Below are positions 55,521-64,000 of a stretch of 64,000 nt of DNA, one piece after another. The DNA is taken from assembly GCA_004551485.1 (NCBI GenBank), contig SBLD01000014.1, forward strand, positions 28,815 to 92,814. Reading direction: 5' to 3'. Every line of letters begins with the position of its first letter. Within the stretch, counting starts at the first letter, position 1. The DNA is from Billgrantia azerbaijanica. GTDB lineage: Bacteria > Pseudomonadota > Gammaproteobacteria > Pseudomonadales > Halomonadaceae. Position numbers and translations under genes: made by a program. The notes beneath the pieces are model-generated. The model saw only the letters and a list, made by a program, of their open reading frames with translations. It had not been told where the DNA came from and searched no databases.

Positions 55521-56677
55521 CAGGCAGACTCCTCCAGGCCCAGCTCACGGGCCGCGCGTGACATGAAGGCCGAGAACACCGCCTGGTAGCGCGGTTCCGG
55601 GAGCAGGAAGGCGTCGTGGCCATGCGGCGAGTCGATGTCCACGTAGCTCACCGGCTTGCCGGCGCGGATCAGGGCGTTGGCGAGTTCGCGGGAGCGCGAC
55701 GGCGAGAAGCGCCAGTCACTGGAGAAGCTGACCACCAGGAAGGGGCACTGCGAGGGCGCCACGGCCCGTGCCAGATTGCCGCCGTGCGCCGCGGCCGGGT
55801 CGAAGTAGTCCAGCGCCTTGGTCATCAGCAGGTAGGTGTTGGCGTCGAAGGCGCTGGAGAAGGTATCGCCCTGGTAGCGCAGGTAGGACTCCACCTGGAA
55901 CTCTACGTCGTAACCGAAGTTGAGGTCGGCGGTGCGCAGGTCGCGGCCGAACTTGCTGCCCATGGCGTCTTCCGAGAGGTAGGTGATGTGGCCCACCATG
56001 CGCGCCAGCTTGAGGCCGCGGCGCGGCGCCGTGTCGTGCTCCGCGTACCAGCCCTCGCAGAAGTCGGGGTCGGAGCGGATCGCCTGGCGCGCCACCTCGT
56101 TGAAGGCGATGTTCTGCGCCGTGAGCTTGGGGGTGGCGGCGATGACCGCGGCGTTGGCCACGCGCTCCGGGTAGGTGAGCGCCCACTGCAGGGCCTGCAT
56201 GCCGCCGAGGCTGCCGCCGATCACCGCGGCGAAGCGCTCGATGCCCAGGCGGGCGGCGAGGCGTGCCTGGCTGTGCACCCAGTCGCCCACCGTCATCATG
56301 GGGAAGTCGGGGCCCCAGAGGCGGCCGGTGGCCGGGTTCGTGCGGTTCGGGCCGGTGCTGCCGTGGCAGCCGCCGAGGTTGTTCACCGACACCACGAAGA
56401 AGCGGTTGGTGTCGATCGACTTGCCGGGGCCGATGTGGGCGTCCCACCAGCCGGGCTTGCGCTCGTCGGCGCTATGGTAGCCGGCGGCATGGTGGTGTCC
56501 CGACAGCGCATGGCAGATCAGCACGGCATTGGAGCGTTCGGCGTTGAGCGTGCCGTAGGTCTCGTAGACGAGGTCGTAGGCCGGCAGCGTCCTGCCGCAG
56601 GCCAGGGTCAGGGGGTCGTCGAAGTGCGCCGTCTGCGGCGTCACCAGGCCGACCGAGTCGGGGGGGAACTCGGGCAT
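55520..56677 (-). CDS. metX: homoserine O-acyltransferase (MetX family, probably succinyl-specific)
   Basis: 385 residues from ATG 56677, where homologues begin; a GTG at 56728 overlapping the yggT stop is possible. Alpha/beta hydrolase fold with nucleophile elbow [10 protein letters not shown], Asp in [10 protein letters not shown] and His in SPHGHDAFL. First step of methionine synthesis. MetX proteins paired with MetW in proteobacteria are often succinyltransferases; acyl preference here is inferred. Confidence 0.95.
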   Translation of the reverse strand: MPEFPPDSVGLVTPQTAHFDDPLTLACGRTLPAYDLVYETYGTLNAERSNAVLICHALSGHHHAAGYHSADERKPGWWDAHIGPGKSIDTNRFFVVSVNNLGGCHGSTGPNRTNPATGRLWGPDFPMMTVGDWVHSQARLAARLGIERFAAVIGGSLGGMQALQWALTYPERVANAAVIAATPKLTAQNIAFNEVARQAIRSDPDFCEGWYAEHDTAPRRGLKLARMVGHITYLSEDAMGSKFGRDLRTADLNFGYDVEFQVESYLRYQGDTFSSAFDANTYLLMTKALDYFDPAAAHGGNLARAVAPSQCPFLVVSFSSDWRFSPSRSRELANALIRAGKPVSYVDIDSPHGHDAFLLPEPRYQAVFSAFMSRAARELGLEESA

Positions 56678-56724
56678 GGGGCGTTCGCTGTCCCGTCGTT
56701 GGTGGGCGACTCCGGCCGGGCGGC

Positions 56725-57318
56725 TCACAGGCCCACCAGTGCGCCGGCGATGCCGGCCGCCCGGGTCAGGGAGCCAACCACGATACCATCGATGATGCTG
56801 ATGGCGATGAAGACCACGATGGGCGAGAGGTCGATCATGCCGAGCGGCGGGATCACCTTGCGCACGGGGGCCATGATCGGCTCCACCAGCTGCATGATCA
56901 GCAGCGCCCCGGGGTGGCTGGCGTGGGGCGCCACCCAGCTCAGGATGATCATCACGATCAGCGCGAAGAAGTAGATCTTGAGGATGGCGTTGGCGATGGC
57001 GGCCACCGCGCCGATGGCCACGCCGAGCAGCGGCGGCATGCCGAAGCCGGCCACCTGCAGGATCACCACGATGGCCACCGCCTTGATCACGAAGGCGGTG
57101 GCCAGGGTGGCCAGGTCGAAGCGCCCCATCAGCGGGCCGAGAAAGCCCTGGAAGGGGCGCACCGCCGGCTGGGTGACCTTCACCACCGACTGGCTCAGTG
57201 GGTTGTAGTAGTCGGCGCGCGATGCCTGCAGCAAAAAGCGCAGCATCAGCAGGAACAGGTAGATGTTGATCAGGGTGTTGACCAGCAGCAGGCCGGCATT
57301 TCCCAGTTGACTGCCCAT
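56725..57318 (-). CDS. yggT: YggT family membrane protein
   Basis: 197 residues from ATG 57318, with two YggT repeats (about 1-90 and 105-190), each having two hydrophobic segments and a P-pattern ([36 protein letters not shown]). Function uncertain; linked to ion or osmotic homeostasis and division in relatives. Between proC and metX. Confidence 0.9.
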   Translation of the reverse strand: MGSQLGNAGLLLVNTLINIYLFLLMLRFLLQASRADYYNPLSQSVVKVTQPAVRPFQGFLGPLMGRFDLATLATAFVIKAVAIVVILQVAGFGMPPLLGVAIGAVAAIANAILKIYFFALIVMIILSWVAPHASHPGALLIMQLVEPIMAPVRKVIPPLGMIDLSPIVVFIAISIIDGIVVGSLTRAAGIAGALVGL

Positions 57319-57364
57319 CAGGGCTCCTCCGTGTCGTGTGCGTACAGGCGCGTGGATGTGGCGA

Positions 57365-58189
57365 TCAGCGCTTGCCGAGCTCCTCGGCCATTTCGCGGGC
57401 GCGGGCGGCGCAGGCGTCCATGGCCTCGAGCAGGGCACGGCGCAGGCCGGCCGCCTCGAGGCGCTCGATGGCGCGTTCGGTGGTGCCGCCGGGCGACATC
57501 ACGTTGTGCTTGAGCTCGCTCGGGGTCTTGTCGCTGTCCATGGCCATGCGCGCCGCGCCGAAGGCGGTCTGCATCGCCAGGCGGCGGGCGGTATCGGCGG
57601 GCAGGCCCAGCTTGACGCCGGCCTCCTCCATGGCCTCGAACATCAGGAAGAAGTAGGCCGGGGCACTGCCGGAGACGGCGGTCACGGCGTCGAGCAGTGC
57701 CTCGTCGTCGACCCACTCGACCAGGCCCACGGCCTCGAGCAGCTCGGTGGCGAGGGTGCGCTGGGCGTCGCTCACCTGGGCATTGGCATAGAGGCCGGCG
57801 GCGCCGGCGCCCACCAGCGAGGGGGTGTTGGGCATGCAGCGGATCAGCGGCAGGCCGCCGCCCAGCCAGTGGTCCAGGGTCTCGGCGGTGAGGCCCGCGG
57901 CGATCGAGATCACTAGCGGGCGCTGGCGCTGCAGGCCGTCGCGCAGGCCCGCGCACACGTCGCGCATCACCTGCGGCTTGACGGCCAGCACCACCACGTC
58001 GGCATCGTCAATGGCGGCGGCGTTGTCGGTGTCGGTGTGGATGCCGAAGCGTTCACGCACCGGGGCCAGGACGGCATCGCTCGGCGAGGTGGCGGTGATG
58101 GCGGTGGCGGGATAGCCGGTATCGATCATGCCGCCGATGATGGCGCTGGCCATGTTGCCGGCGCCGATGAAGGTGACTTTGCTGGCCAT
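57365..58189 (-). CDS. proC: pyrroline-5-carboxylate reductase
   Basis: 274 residues from ATG 58189. Last step of proline synthesis. Rossmann motif FIGAGNMASAIIGG; VLAVKPQVM; and the signature SGSAPAYFFLMFEAMEEAGVK region with HNVMSPGGTT. Proline is also a compatible solute in halophiles, but no osmotic promoter was identified. Confidence 0.96.
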   Translation of the reverse strand: MASKVTFIGAGNMASAIIGGMIDTGYPATAITATSPSDAVLAPVRERFGIHTDTDNAAAIDDADVVVLAVKPQVMRDVCAGLRDGLQRQRPLVISIAAGLTAETLDHWLGGGLPLIRCMPNTPSLVGAGAAGLYANAQVSDAQRTLATELLEAVGLVEWVDDEALLDAVTAVSGSAPAYFFLMFEAMEEAGVKLGLPADTARRLAMQTAFGAARMAMDSDKTPSELKHNVMSPGGTTERAIERLEAAGLRRALLEAMDACAARAREMAEELGKR

Positions 58190-58238
58190 GCGTTGTGTCC
58201 TTCTTTCGATTCGTGGTGGCTCGCCGTCGGCCGGCGCG

Positions 58239-58943
58239 CTAGCGCCTCGCCCGCTCACCGAAGATGGCCGTGCCCAGCCGCACCAGGGTGGCGCCTTCGA
58301 GCACGGCGGCCTCGAGGTCGGCGCTCATGCCCATGGAGAGGGTGTCCAGCGGGGCCTCGGGCAGGCGCGTGCGCAGTGCCTCCAGCGCCTCGCGCAGCCG
58401 GGCGAACGGCGCGCGTTGCGCGGCGAGCCCCTCGGCCGGTGCGGGGATCGCCATCAGCCCGCGCAGGCGCAGGTTGGGCAGGGCGGCGACCCGCTCGGCG
58501 AGCGGGCCGAGGGCGTCCAGGCCGACCCCGGACTTGGTGGCTTCGTCGCTGACGTTGACCTGTAGGCAGACATCGAGCGGTCCCAGCTGCGCCGGGCGCT
58601 GGTCATTCAGGCGCACGGCGATCTTCTCGCGGTCGACGCTGTGCACCCAGGCGAAATGCTCGGCCACGGCGCGGGTCTTGTTGGACTGCAGCGGGCCGAT
58701 GAAATGCCACACGATGCCGTCGAGGTCGGCGAGTTCGACCTGCTTGTCGAGCGCCTCCTGGACGTAGTTCTCGCCGAACTCCCGTTGCCCCAGCCGCCAC
58801 GCCTCGCGGATCAGGGCGGCCGGCTTGGTCTTGCTGACGGCCAGCAGGCGGGCGGCATCGGCCGGGCGCCCGGCGTCGGCCAGGGCACGCGCGAGCCGCG
58901 CGCGGGCGGCGGCCAGCGACTCGCGGAGTACGAGATCCGTCAT
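58239..58943 (-). CDS. yggS: YggS family pyridoxal-phosphate homeostasis protein
   Basis: 234 residues from ATG 58943. PLP-binding barrel with the Schiff-base lysine in LLAVSKTKPA; FGENYVQEALDK, WHFIGPLQSNKTR and LSMGMSADLEAAV are conserved. Keeps free PLP in balance; it is not a racemase. Divergent from pilT with a 75-nt gap, as in Pseudomonas. Confidence 0.95.
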   Translation of the reverse strand: MTDLVLRESLAAARARLARALADAGRPADAARLLAVSKTKPAALIREAWRLGQREFGENYVQEALDKQVELADLDGIVWHFIGPLQSNKTRAVAEHFAWVHSVDREKIAVRLNDQRPAQLGPLDVCLQVNVSDEATKSGVGLDALGPLAERVAALPNLRLRGLMAIPAPAEGLAAQRAPFARLREALEALRTRLPEAPLDTLSMGMSADLEAAVLEGATLVRLGTAIFGERARR

Positions 58944-59018
58944 GTCAGCCACATGGAATCCGTGATGTCGAAAGCTCTGGCATACTGGAGGGCACCTTAC
59001 CTGGAGCAGGGGAAGTGC

Positions 59019-60053
59019 ATGGATATTACCGAACTGCTGGCGTTTTCGGCAAAGCAGAACGCCTCTGACCTGCATCTCTCGGCGGGGCTGCCGCCGATGA
59101 TTCGCGTCGACGGCGATATCCGTCGGCTCAACGTACCGGCCATGGACGACCGCGAGGTGCGCCGGCTTATCTACGACATCATGGGCGATCGCCAGCGCCG
59201 CGACTACGAGGAATTCTTCGAGACCGACTTCTCCTTCGAGGTGCCGGGGGTGTCGCGCTTCCGCGTCAATGCCTTCAATCAGGCCCGCGGCGCGGGGGCG
59301 GTGTTCCGCACCATTCCCAGCAAGGTGCTGACCATGGACGACCTGGAGCTGGGCGACGTCTTCCGCCGCCTGGCGCTGCTGCCGCGCGGCCTGGTGCTGG
59401 TGACCGGGCCCACCGGCTCGGGCAAGAGCACCACGCTCGCGGCGATGATCGACTACATCAACGACCAGCGCTACGACCACATCCTCACCATCGAGGACCC
59501 GGTGGAGTTCGTGCACGCCAGCAAGCGCTGCCTGATCAACCAGCGCGAGGTGCACCGCGACACCCGCAGTTTCGCCCAGGCGCTGCGCAGCGCCCTGCGC
59601 GAGGACCCGGACGTGATCCTGGTCGGCGAGATGCGCGACCTGGAGACCATCCGCCTGGCACTGACCGCGGCCGAGACCGGCCACCTGGTGTTCGGTACCC
59701 TGCACACCACCTCGGCGGCCAAGACCATCGACCGTATCATCGACGTCTTCCCCGGTGAGGAGAAGTCCATGGTGCGCTCGATGCTCTCCGAGTCGCTGCA
59801 GGGGGTGATCTCCCAGACCCTGCTCAAGCGGCAGGGCGGCGGGCGAGTGGCCGCCCACGAGATCCTCATCGCCACGGCGGCGGTGCGCAACCTGATCCGT
59901 GAGGACAAGGTCGCCCAGCTCTACTCGACGATCCAGACCAGCGGCAACCTGGGGATGCAGACCCTGGATGCCTGCCTGACCCGGCTGGTGACCGACAACG
60001 TGGTGGCCCGCGAGGAGGCGCAGGCCCGCGCCAAGGGCCAACTGACGCTGTAA
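59019..60053 (+). CDS. pilT: type IV pilus retraction ATPase PilT
   Basis: 344 residues from ATG 59019. Hexameric secretion ATPase that depolymerises pili for twitching. Walker A GPTGSGKSTT, Asp box TIEDPVEFVH, Walker B DVILVGEMRD, His box TGHLVFGTLHT and the AIRNLIRE-like VRNLIREDK motif are all present. Followed 28 nt later by pilU. Confidence 0.97.
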   Translation: MDITELLAFSAKQNASDLHLSAGLPPMIRVDGDIRRLNVPAMDDREVRRLIYDIMGDRQRRDYEEFFETDFSFEVPGVSRFRVNAFNQARGAGAVFRTIPSKVLTMDDLELGDVFRRLALLPRGLVLVTGPTGSGKSTTLAAMIDYINDQRYDHILTIEDPVEFVHASKRCLINQREVHRDTRSFAQALRSALREDPDVILVGEMRDLETIRLALTAAETGHLVFGTLHTTSAAKTIDRIIDVFPGEEKSMVRSMLSESLQGVISQTLLKRQGGGRVAAHEILIATAAVRNLIREDKVAQLYSTIQTSGNLGMQTLDACLTRLVTDNVVAREEAQARAKGQLTL

Positions 60054-60081
60054 ACTGACTGACAATCAAGGGAGCAGGGAG

Positions 60082-61224
60082 ATGACCGCACGCCAATGGC
60101 TGGAACAGCTGCTGGGCATCATGGCCCAGAAGGAGGCCTCGGATCTGCTGATCTCGGTCCAGGCGCCGCCCACCATCAAGATCGCCGGCCAGCTGATCGC
60201 CCTGGGCGAGCAGCGCCTCTCCGTCGAGCAGGTGCGCGAGCTGGTCGCCGCCGCGCTGCCCGAGGGGTATCGCGAGCGCTTCCGCGAGGAGCGCGAGGCG
60301 AACTTCGCGCTCAGCATCTCGGGGCAGGGGCGCTTTCGCGTCAGCGCCTTCCAGCAGCGCAACCAGTTGGCCATGGTGATCCGCCGCATCGCCTACGAGA
60401 TCCCGCACCTGGAGACGCTGTCGCTGCCGCCGATACTCGGCGAGCTGGCCAACATCAAGCGCGGGTTGGTGTTCGTGGTCGGCGGCACCGGGACCGGCAA
60501 GTCGACCACCCTGGCGTCGATGATCCAGCAGCGCAACGAGACCGTGGGCGGCCACATCATCAGCGTCGAGGACCCCATCGAGTACGTCCATCCGCACAAG
60601 AAGGCGATCATCAACCAACGCGAGGTGGGCATCGACACCGAGTCCTTCGAGGTGGCGCTGAAGAACACCCTGCGCCAGGCGCCGGACGTGATCCTGATCG
60701 GCGAGGTGCGCACCCGCGAGACGATGGAGCATGCGCTCACCTTCGCTGAGACGGGCCACCTGTGCCTGGCGACGCTGCACGCCAACAACGCCAACCAGGC
60801 GCTGGACCGCATCATCCACTTCTTTCCCCACGAACGACACGACCAGATCTGGCTCGACCTGTCGCTGAACCTGCACGCCATCGTCGCCCAGCAGTTGCTG
60901 CCGACCCGCGACGGCGGCCGCTGCCCGGCCATCGAGGTGCTGCTGCGCACGCCGCTGGTCGCCGACCTGATCCGCAAGGGCGAGGTCGGCGAGATCAAGA
61001 ACGCCATGGCACGCTCGCGCGACCTGGGCATGCAGACCTTCGACCAGGCCCTCTTCGACCTCTACATGGCGGGCAAGATCAGCGAGGAGGTGGCCCTGGT
61101 GCACGCCGACTCGGCCAACGACCTGCGCATGATGATCAAGTACGAGGATACCGGCAGCGATGCCCTGGCCAGGGCGCAGGACTCGGCGCAGAAGCTGTCG
61201 CTGCGCGACGAGGACGATTTCTAG
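60082..61224 (+). CDS. pilU: PilT-dependent retraction ATPase PilU
   Basis: 380 residues, paralogue of PilT. Walker A GGTGTGKSTT, VEDPIEYVHP, DVILIGEVRT and TGHLCLATLHANNANQ. The longer, charged C-terminus (about 345-380) distinguishes PilU. AGGGAG precedes the ATG. Works with PilT on the same pilus machine. Confidence 0.95.
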   Translation: MTARQWLEQLLGIMAQKEASDLLISVQAPPTIKIAGQLIALGEQRLSVEQVRELVAAALPEGYRERFREEREANFALSISGQGRFRVSAFQQRNQLAMVIRRIAYEIPHLETLSLPPILGELANIKRGLVFVVGGTGTGKSTTLASMIQQRNETVGGHIISVEDPIEYVHPHKKAIINQREVGIDTESFEVALKNTLRQAPDVILIGEVRTRETMEHALTFAETGHLCLATLHANNANQALDRIIHFFPHERHDQIWLDLSLNLHAIVAQQLLPTRDGGRCPAIEVLLRTPLVADLIRKGEVGEIKNAMARSRDLGMQTFDQALFDLYMAGKISEEVALVHADSANDLRMMIKYEDTGSDALARAQDSAQKLSLRDEDDF

Positions 61225-61263
61225 GCAACGGGGGCCGGTGCTCCCAGGCGGATGCTGGCCGAT

Positions 61264-62394
61264 TCAGGGGGCATAGAGGCCGCCCAGCACGCGCGGACCG
61301 GCCGCGCCGGTGACGGACGGCAGGTTGCCGGGCAGCCCTTCCAGGCGTCGCCAGGCGAGCCAGGCGAAGGCGCCGGCTTCCAGCCAGTCGGCCGGCCAGC
61401 CCCAGTCGTCGCTGGGGACCAGCGGCGTCTCCGGCAGGTGGCGTGCCAGGCGCGCCAGCAGGTCGCGGTTGTGGGCGCCGCCGCCGCAGGGGATCAGGGC
61501 CGCGGCGGGAGGCGCGTCGAGCCGCTCGCGGGCCATGCCCACGCCGAGCGCCACGCTCTCGGCGGTGAGCTCGGCCAGCGTGGCCTGGACGTTGGCGGGG
61601 GGCTCCGCCCCCGTGAGGTGGCCCTCCAGCCAGGCGAGGTGGAAGTGCTCGCGACCGGTGCTGCGCGGTGGCGGGAGGTGGAAGAAGGGATCGGCGAGCA
61701 GGCGCTCGAGCAGTGCGGCATCGACGCTCCCCGAGGCCGCCCAGGCGCCGTCGGTATCGTAGCGTCCGGTGCGGTGGCGAGCGTGCCAGGCGTCGAGCAG
61801 CACGTTGGCCGGGCCGGTGTCGAAGCCGACGGGCAGGGTAGTACTCCCTGCGGGCGGCAGCAGCGTGAGGTTGGCGAAGCCGCCGAGGTTGAGCACCAGC
61901 CGCCAAGCGCCATCGCTGCGAAACAGCGCTTCATGGAAGGCCGGTGCCAGCGGTGCCGCCTGGCCGCCGGCGGCCAGGTCGCGGCGGCGCAGGTCCCCGA
62001 CCACCGGGCAGCCCGTCAGCTCGGCGAGCAGGCTGGGGTTGTCGAGCTGCAGGGTGTAGGCCGGTCCGCCGTCGTGGCCGGCCGGGGCGTGCTCGATGGT
62101 CTGGCCATGGCTGCCGATCGCGGCGATCCGTTCGCGCGGCAGGTCGCTGGCGGCAAGCAGCTGGCTCACGGCGTCGGCCTGCAGGCGGCAGAAGGCATCC
62201 TCGGCGGCGGCGAGTTCGCGAAAGGCAACCTGCTTGGCGTGGCAGAGCTGCCACAGCGCCGCGCGCAGGGCGTCGGTCAGGGGCTCGGCGTGGCTGGCGA
62301 GCAGGCGTGGGCTTCCCGCCGCGTCGATCTCGACCAGGGCGGCGTCGATGCCGTCAAGGCTGGTGCCGGACATCAGTCCAATGAAGTAGGGCAT
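61264..62394 (-). CDS. anmK: anhydro-N-acetylmuramic acid kinase
   Basis: 376 residues from ATG 62394. Phosphorylates and opens anhydroMurNAc during peptidoglycan recycling. [37 protein letters not shown] and [11 protein letters not shown] are diagnostic. Divergent from tyrS, the order seen in Pseudomonas. Confidence 0.96.
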   Translation of the reverse strand: MPYFIGLMSGTSLDGIDAALVEIDAAGSPRLLASHAEPLTDALRAALWQLCHAKQVAFRELAAAEDAFCRLQADAVSQLLAASDLPRERIAAIGSHGQTIEHAPAGHDGGPAYTLQLDNPSLLAELTGCPVVGDLRRRDLAAGGQAAPLAPAFHEALFRSDGAWRLVLNLGGFANLTLLPPAGSTTLPVGFDTGPANVLLDAWHARHRTGRYDTDGAWAASGSVDAALLERLLADPFFHLPPPRSTGREHFHLAWLEGHLTGAEPPANVQATLAELTAESVALGVGMARERLDAPPAAALIPCGGGAHNRDLLARLARHLPETPLVPSDDWGWPADWLEAGAFAWLAWRRLEGLPGNLPSVTGAAGPRVLGGLYAP

Positions 62395-62510
62395 GGGGCT
62401 CTCCGGAGCGTGGCGGCGCCACCGCAAGGCGCCAAGACATGCTACCATCCTGCCCCATTCGAAGGAGCCTGCGTACAGGACCGACAACCGTATCTGTGGA
62501 GTTGGAGACG

Positions 62511-63710
62511 ATGACCGATGTCGCGAGCGCGCTGGCGCTGCTCAAGCGTGGCACCCACGAAATCCTGATCGAGGAGGAGCTGGTCAAGAAGCTCGAGTCC
62601 GGGCGCAAGCTGCGCATCAAGGCCGGCTTCGACCCCACGGCGCCCGACCTGCACCTGGGGCACAGCGTGCTGCTGACCAAGATGCGCCAGTTCCAGGAGC
62701 TGGGGCACGAGGTCATCTTCCTGATCGGCGACTTCACCGGACGCATCGGCGATCCCACCGGCAAGAACGTCACCCGCAAGCCGCTCACCGAGGAGGAGGT
62801 CCGCGCCAACGCCCAGACCTACCGGGAGCAGGTGTTCAAGATCCTCGATCCGGAGAAGACCGAGGTGCGCTTCAACGCCGAATGGTTCTCGGCGATGAGC
62901 GCCGCCGACATGATCGAGCTGGCCGGCCAGAGCACCGTGGCGCGGATGCTCGAGCGCGACGACTTCGACAAGCGCTACAAGGCCAACCAGGCGATCTCCA
63001 TCCATGAGTTCCTCTATCCGCTGGTGCAGGGCTACGACTCCGTGGCGCTCGAGGCCGACGTGGAGCTGGGCGGCACCGACCAGAAGTTCAACCTGCTGAT
63101 GGGACGCGAGATCCAGAAGCACTTCGGCCAGGCCCCCCAGGTGGTGATCACCATGCCGCTGCTCGAGGGGCTCGACGGCGTGCAGAAGATGTCCAAGTCG
63201 CTGAACAACTACGTCGGCGTCGACGAGGCGCCAGGTGCGATGTTCAACAAGCTGGTCTCCATGCCCGACAGCCTGATGTGGCGCTACTTCGAGCTGCTCT
63301 CGCTCAAGTCCAACGAGGAGATCGCGGCGTTCAAGCGCGACGTCGAGGCCGGCGCCAACCCGCGCGACATCAAGATGGTCCTGGCCCGCGAGCTGATCGG
63401 CCGCTACCACGGCGAGGAGGCCGCGGCGCATGCCCACAGGTCCGCCGGCAACCTGCTCGCCGAGGGCGAGCTGCCGGAGGACCTGCCCGAGGTGGAAGTG
63501 GACTTCGAGGGCAGCGCGCAGGCGCCCATCGCCGCGGTGCTCAATCGCTCGGGGTTGACCAAGAACAGCGCCCAGGCCAAGGACATGCTGGGCAACGGTC
63601 GGGTCAAGGTGGATGGCGAGGTGGTCGAACGCGACCACCTGCTCGACAGCGGCAAGAGCTACGTCATCCAGGCCGGCAAGAAGCGCTATGCCCGTGTGAC
63701 CGTGCGCTGA
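62511..63710 (+). CDS. tyrS: tyrosyl-tRNA synthetase
   Basis: 399 residues from ATG 62511 with GGAG upstream; the frame is open 24 codons earlier without likeness. Class I synthetase of the TyrZ-like branch: HLGH near residue 48, KMSKS in [13 protein letters not shown], and a C-terminal S4 RNA-binding domain (about 338-399). Stands before an rRNA operon as in Pseudomonas aeruginosa. Confidence 0.97.
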   Translation: MTDVASALALLKRGTHEILIEEELVKKLESGRKLRIKAGFDPTAPDLHLGHSVLLTKMRQFQELGHEVIFLIGDFTGRIGDPTGKNVTRKPLTEEEVRANAQTYREQVFKILDPEKTEVRFNAEWFSAMSAADMIELAGQSTVARMLERDDFDKRYKANQAISIHEFLYPLVQGYDSVALEADVELGGTDQKFNLLMGREIQKHFGQAPQVVITMPLLEGLDGVQKMSKSLNNYVGVDEAPGAMFNKLVSMPDSLMWRYFELLSLKSNEEIAAFKRDVEAGANPRDIKMVLARELIGRYHGEEAAAHAHRSAGNLLAEGELPEDLPEVEVDFEGSAQAPIAAVLNRSGLTKNSAQAKDMLGNGRVKVDGEVVERDHLLDSGKSYVIQAGKKRYARVTVR

Positions 63711-63737
63711 TCTCGAGTTTGCCTGTTCGTAGTACTG

Positions 63738-63765
63738 CTGATTACAAGTCAGTGGCTCTACCAAC
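63738..63765 (-). pseudogene. tRNA-Thr(TGT) fragment: D-arm end and anticodon arm
   Basis: The minus strand reads GTTGGTAGAGCCACTGAC then TTGTAATCAG, nearly identical to the D-loop end and anticodon arm (anticodon TGT) of bacterial tRNA-Thr. Acceptor and T arms are missing on both sides, so it cannot be a functional tRNA. Confidence 0.6.
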
Positions 63766-63785
63766 GCCCGCCTCGTGCGGGCGTT
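63763..63785 (+). terminator. hairpin after tyrS
   Basis: AACGCCCGC/GCGGGCGTT around CTCGT, 53 nt after the tyrS stop. A poor T-run (GTTGTGCT) follows, so termination is probable but not certain. Confidence 0.6.
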
Positions 63786-63811
63786 GTGCTGTCTAGCTGC
63801 CGGCCACTGAA

Positions 63812-63848
63812 TTATCCACAGCGCCTTCCCCAGGCGGGGTGTGGATGA
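63812..63848. promoter_or_regulatory. inverted pair of DnaA boxes upstream of the rRNA promoter
   Basis: TTATCCACA (63812-63820) is a perfect DnaA box. TGTGGATGA (63840-63848) is a one-mismatch box in the opposite orientation. They lie 51-87 nt before the -35 hexamer. Confidence 0.5.
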
Positions 63849-63876
63849 GCCTCTTCGAGGGGCGCCGTCACCGTTC

Positions 63877-63934
63877 TGAAATTTTTCTACAAAAACCCTT
63901 GCGGGGCGCCCGGGGAGTGCGTAAAGTACGCATC
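63877..63934 (+). promoter_or_regulatory. rRNA operon P1-type promoter
   Basis: TTGCGG (63899-63904) and TAAAGT (63922-63927) are 17 bases apart. An A/T-rich tract (63877-63896) is placed like an UP element. Location after tyrS and composition indicate the promoter of a 16S-23S-5S operon starting beyond the window. Confidence 0.75.
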
Positions 63935-64000
63935 CGCTGCTGGCGACGGGCACACGTCGCGGGCGGTGGTGAGTGGCGGAAGGGCTTGTTTCCGCTGGAG

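Overview
The window comes from a GC-rich, halophile-type gammaproteobacterium, most likely Halomonadaceae (Halomonas or a relative). This rests on gene order and protein flavour. The blocks dapB-carAB-greA-yhbY/rlmE-ftsH-folP-glmM-tpiA-secG-tRNA-Leu-tRNA-fMet-rimP-nusA-infB-rbfA-truB-rpsO-pnp, dksA-gluQ-cbrA-cbrB-pcnB-folK-panBCD, pilTU/yggS-proC-yggT-metXW and anmK-tyrS-rrn are all shared with Pseudomonas and its neighbours. No species name can be proved from the sequence alone.

Positions 1-14250 are accessory DNA, visibly AT-richer than the rest. They hold a complete-looking DNA phosphorothioation defence locus. The restriction genes dptF (cut by the left edge), dptG and dptH run rightward and converge on the modification operon dndB-C-D-E, which runs leftward. 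dndB is preceded by an inverted repeat that fits the published DndB operator motif exactly and overlaps the likely -10 box. Divergent from dndB lies an AT-rich pair encoding a HARE-HTH protein and an Mrr-type nuclease, possibly one gene split by a frameshift at a T7 run. A truncated rhuM remnant marks the right side of the island. No dndA is present, so a housekeeping cysteine desulfurase such as IscS would have to supply sulfur.

Positions 14273-39820 are core. They start with a small protein, an EamA-type transporter and an unusual Clp1-like kinase/RNase Z fusion. Amino-acid and pyrimidine genes follow (dapB, carAB), then greA, RNA and membrane quality control (yhbY, rlmE, ftsH), folate and cell-wall precursors (folP, glmM), tpiA, secG and two tRNAs. 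The transcription/translation operon rimP-nusA-infB-rbfA-truB-rpsO-pnp closes the block. The rpsO leader can fold into a pseudoknot that covers its Shine-Dalgarno.

Positions 40019-53671 hold a thiolase, pantothenate synthesis, folK, pcnB and the CbrA/CbrB carbon-nitrogen control system with dksA and gluQ. Between cbrB and pcnB lies the most striking element: a roughly 490-nt non-coding RNA, transcribed leftward from a sigma-54 promoter. Its repeated hairpins display CAA-repeat loops of the AAnAAnAA (CA-motif) type, and it ends at a UUCG-loop terminator. By position, promoter type and motif content it is a CrcZ-type decoy for Hfq/Crc.

Positions 53668-64000 hold sfsA, the yggS-proC-yggT-metX-metW-DUF4426 operon, divergent pilTU, anmK and tyrS. 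The window ends in a strong rRNA-type promoter, preceded by DnaA-box-like sites and a tRNA-Thr fragment. The 16S gene presumably begins just beyond the right edge.
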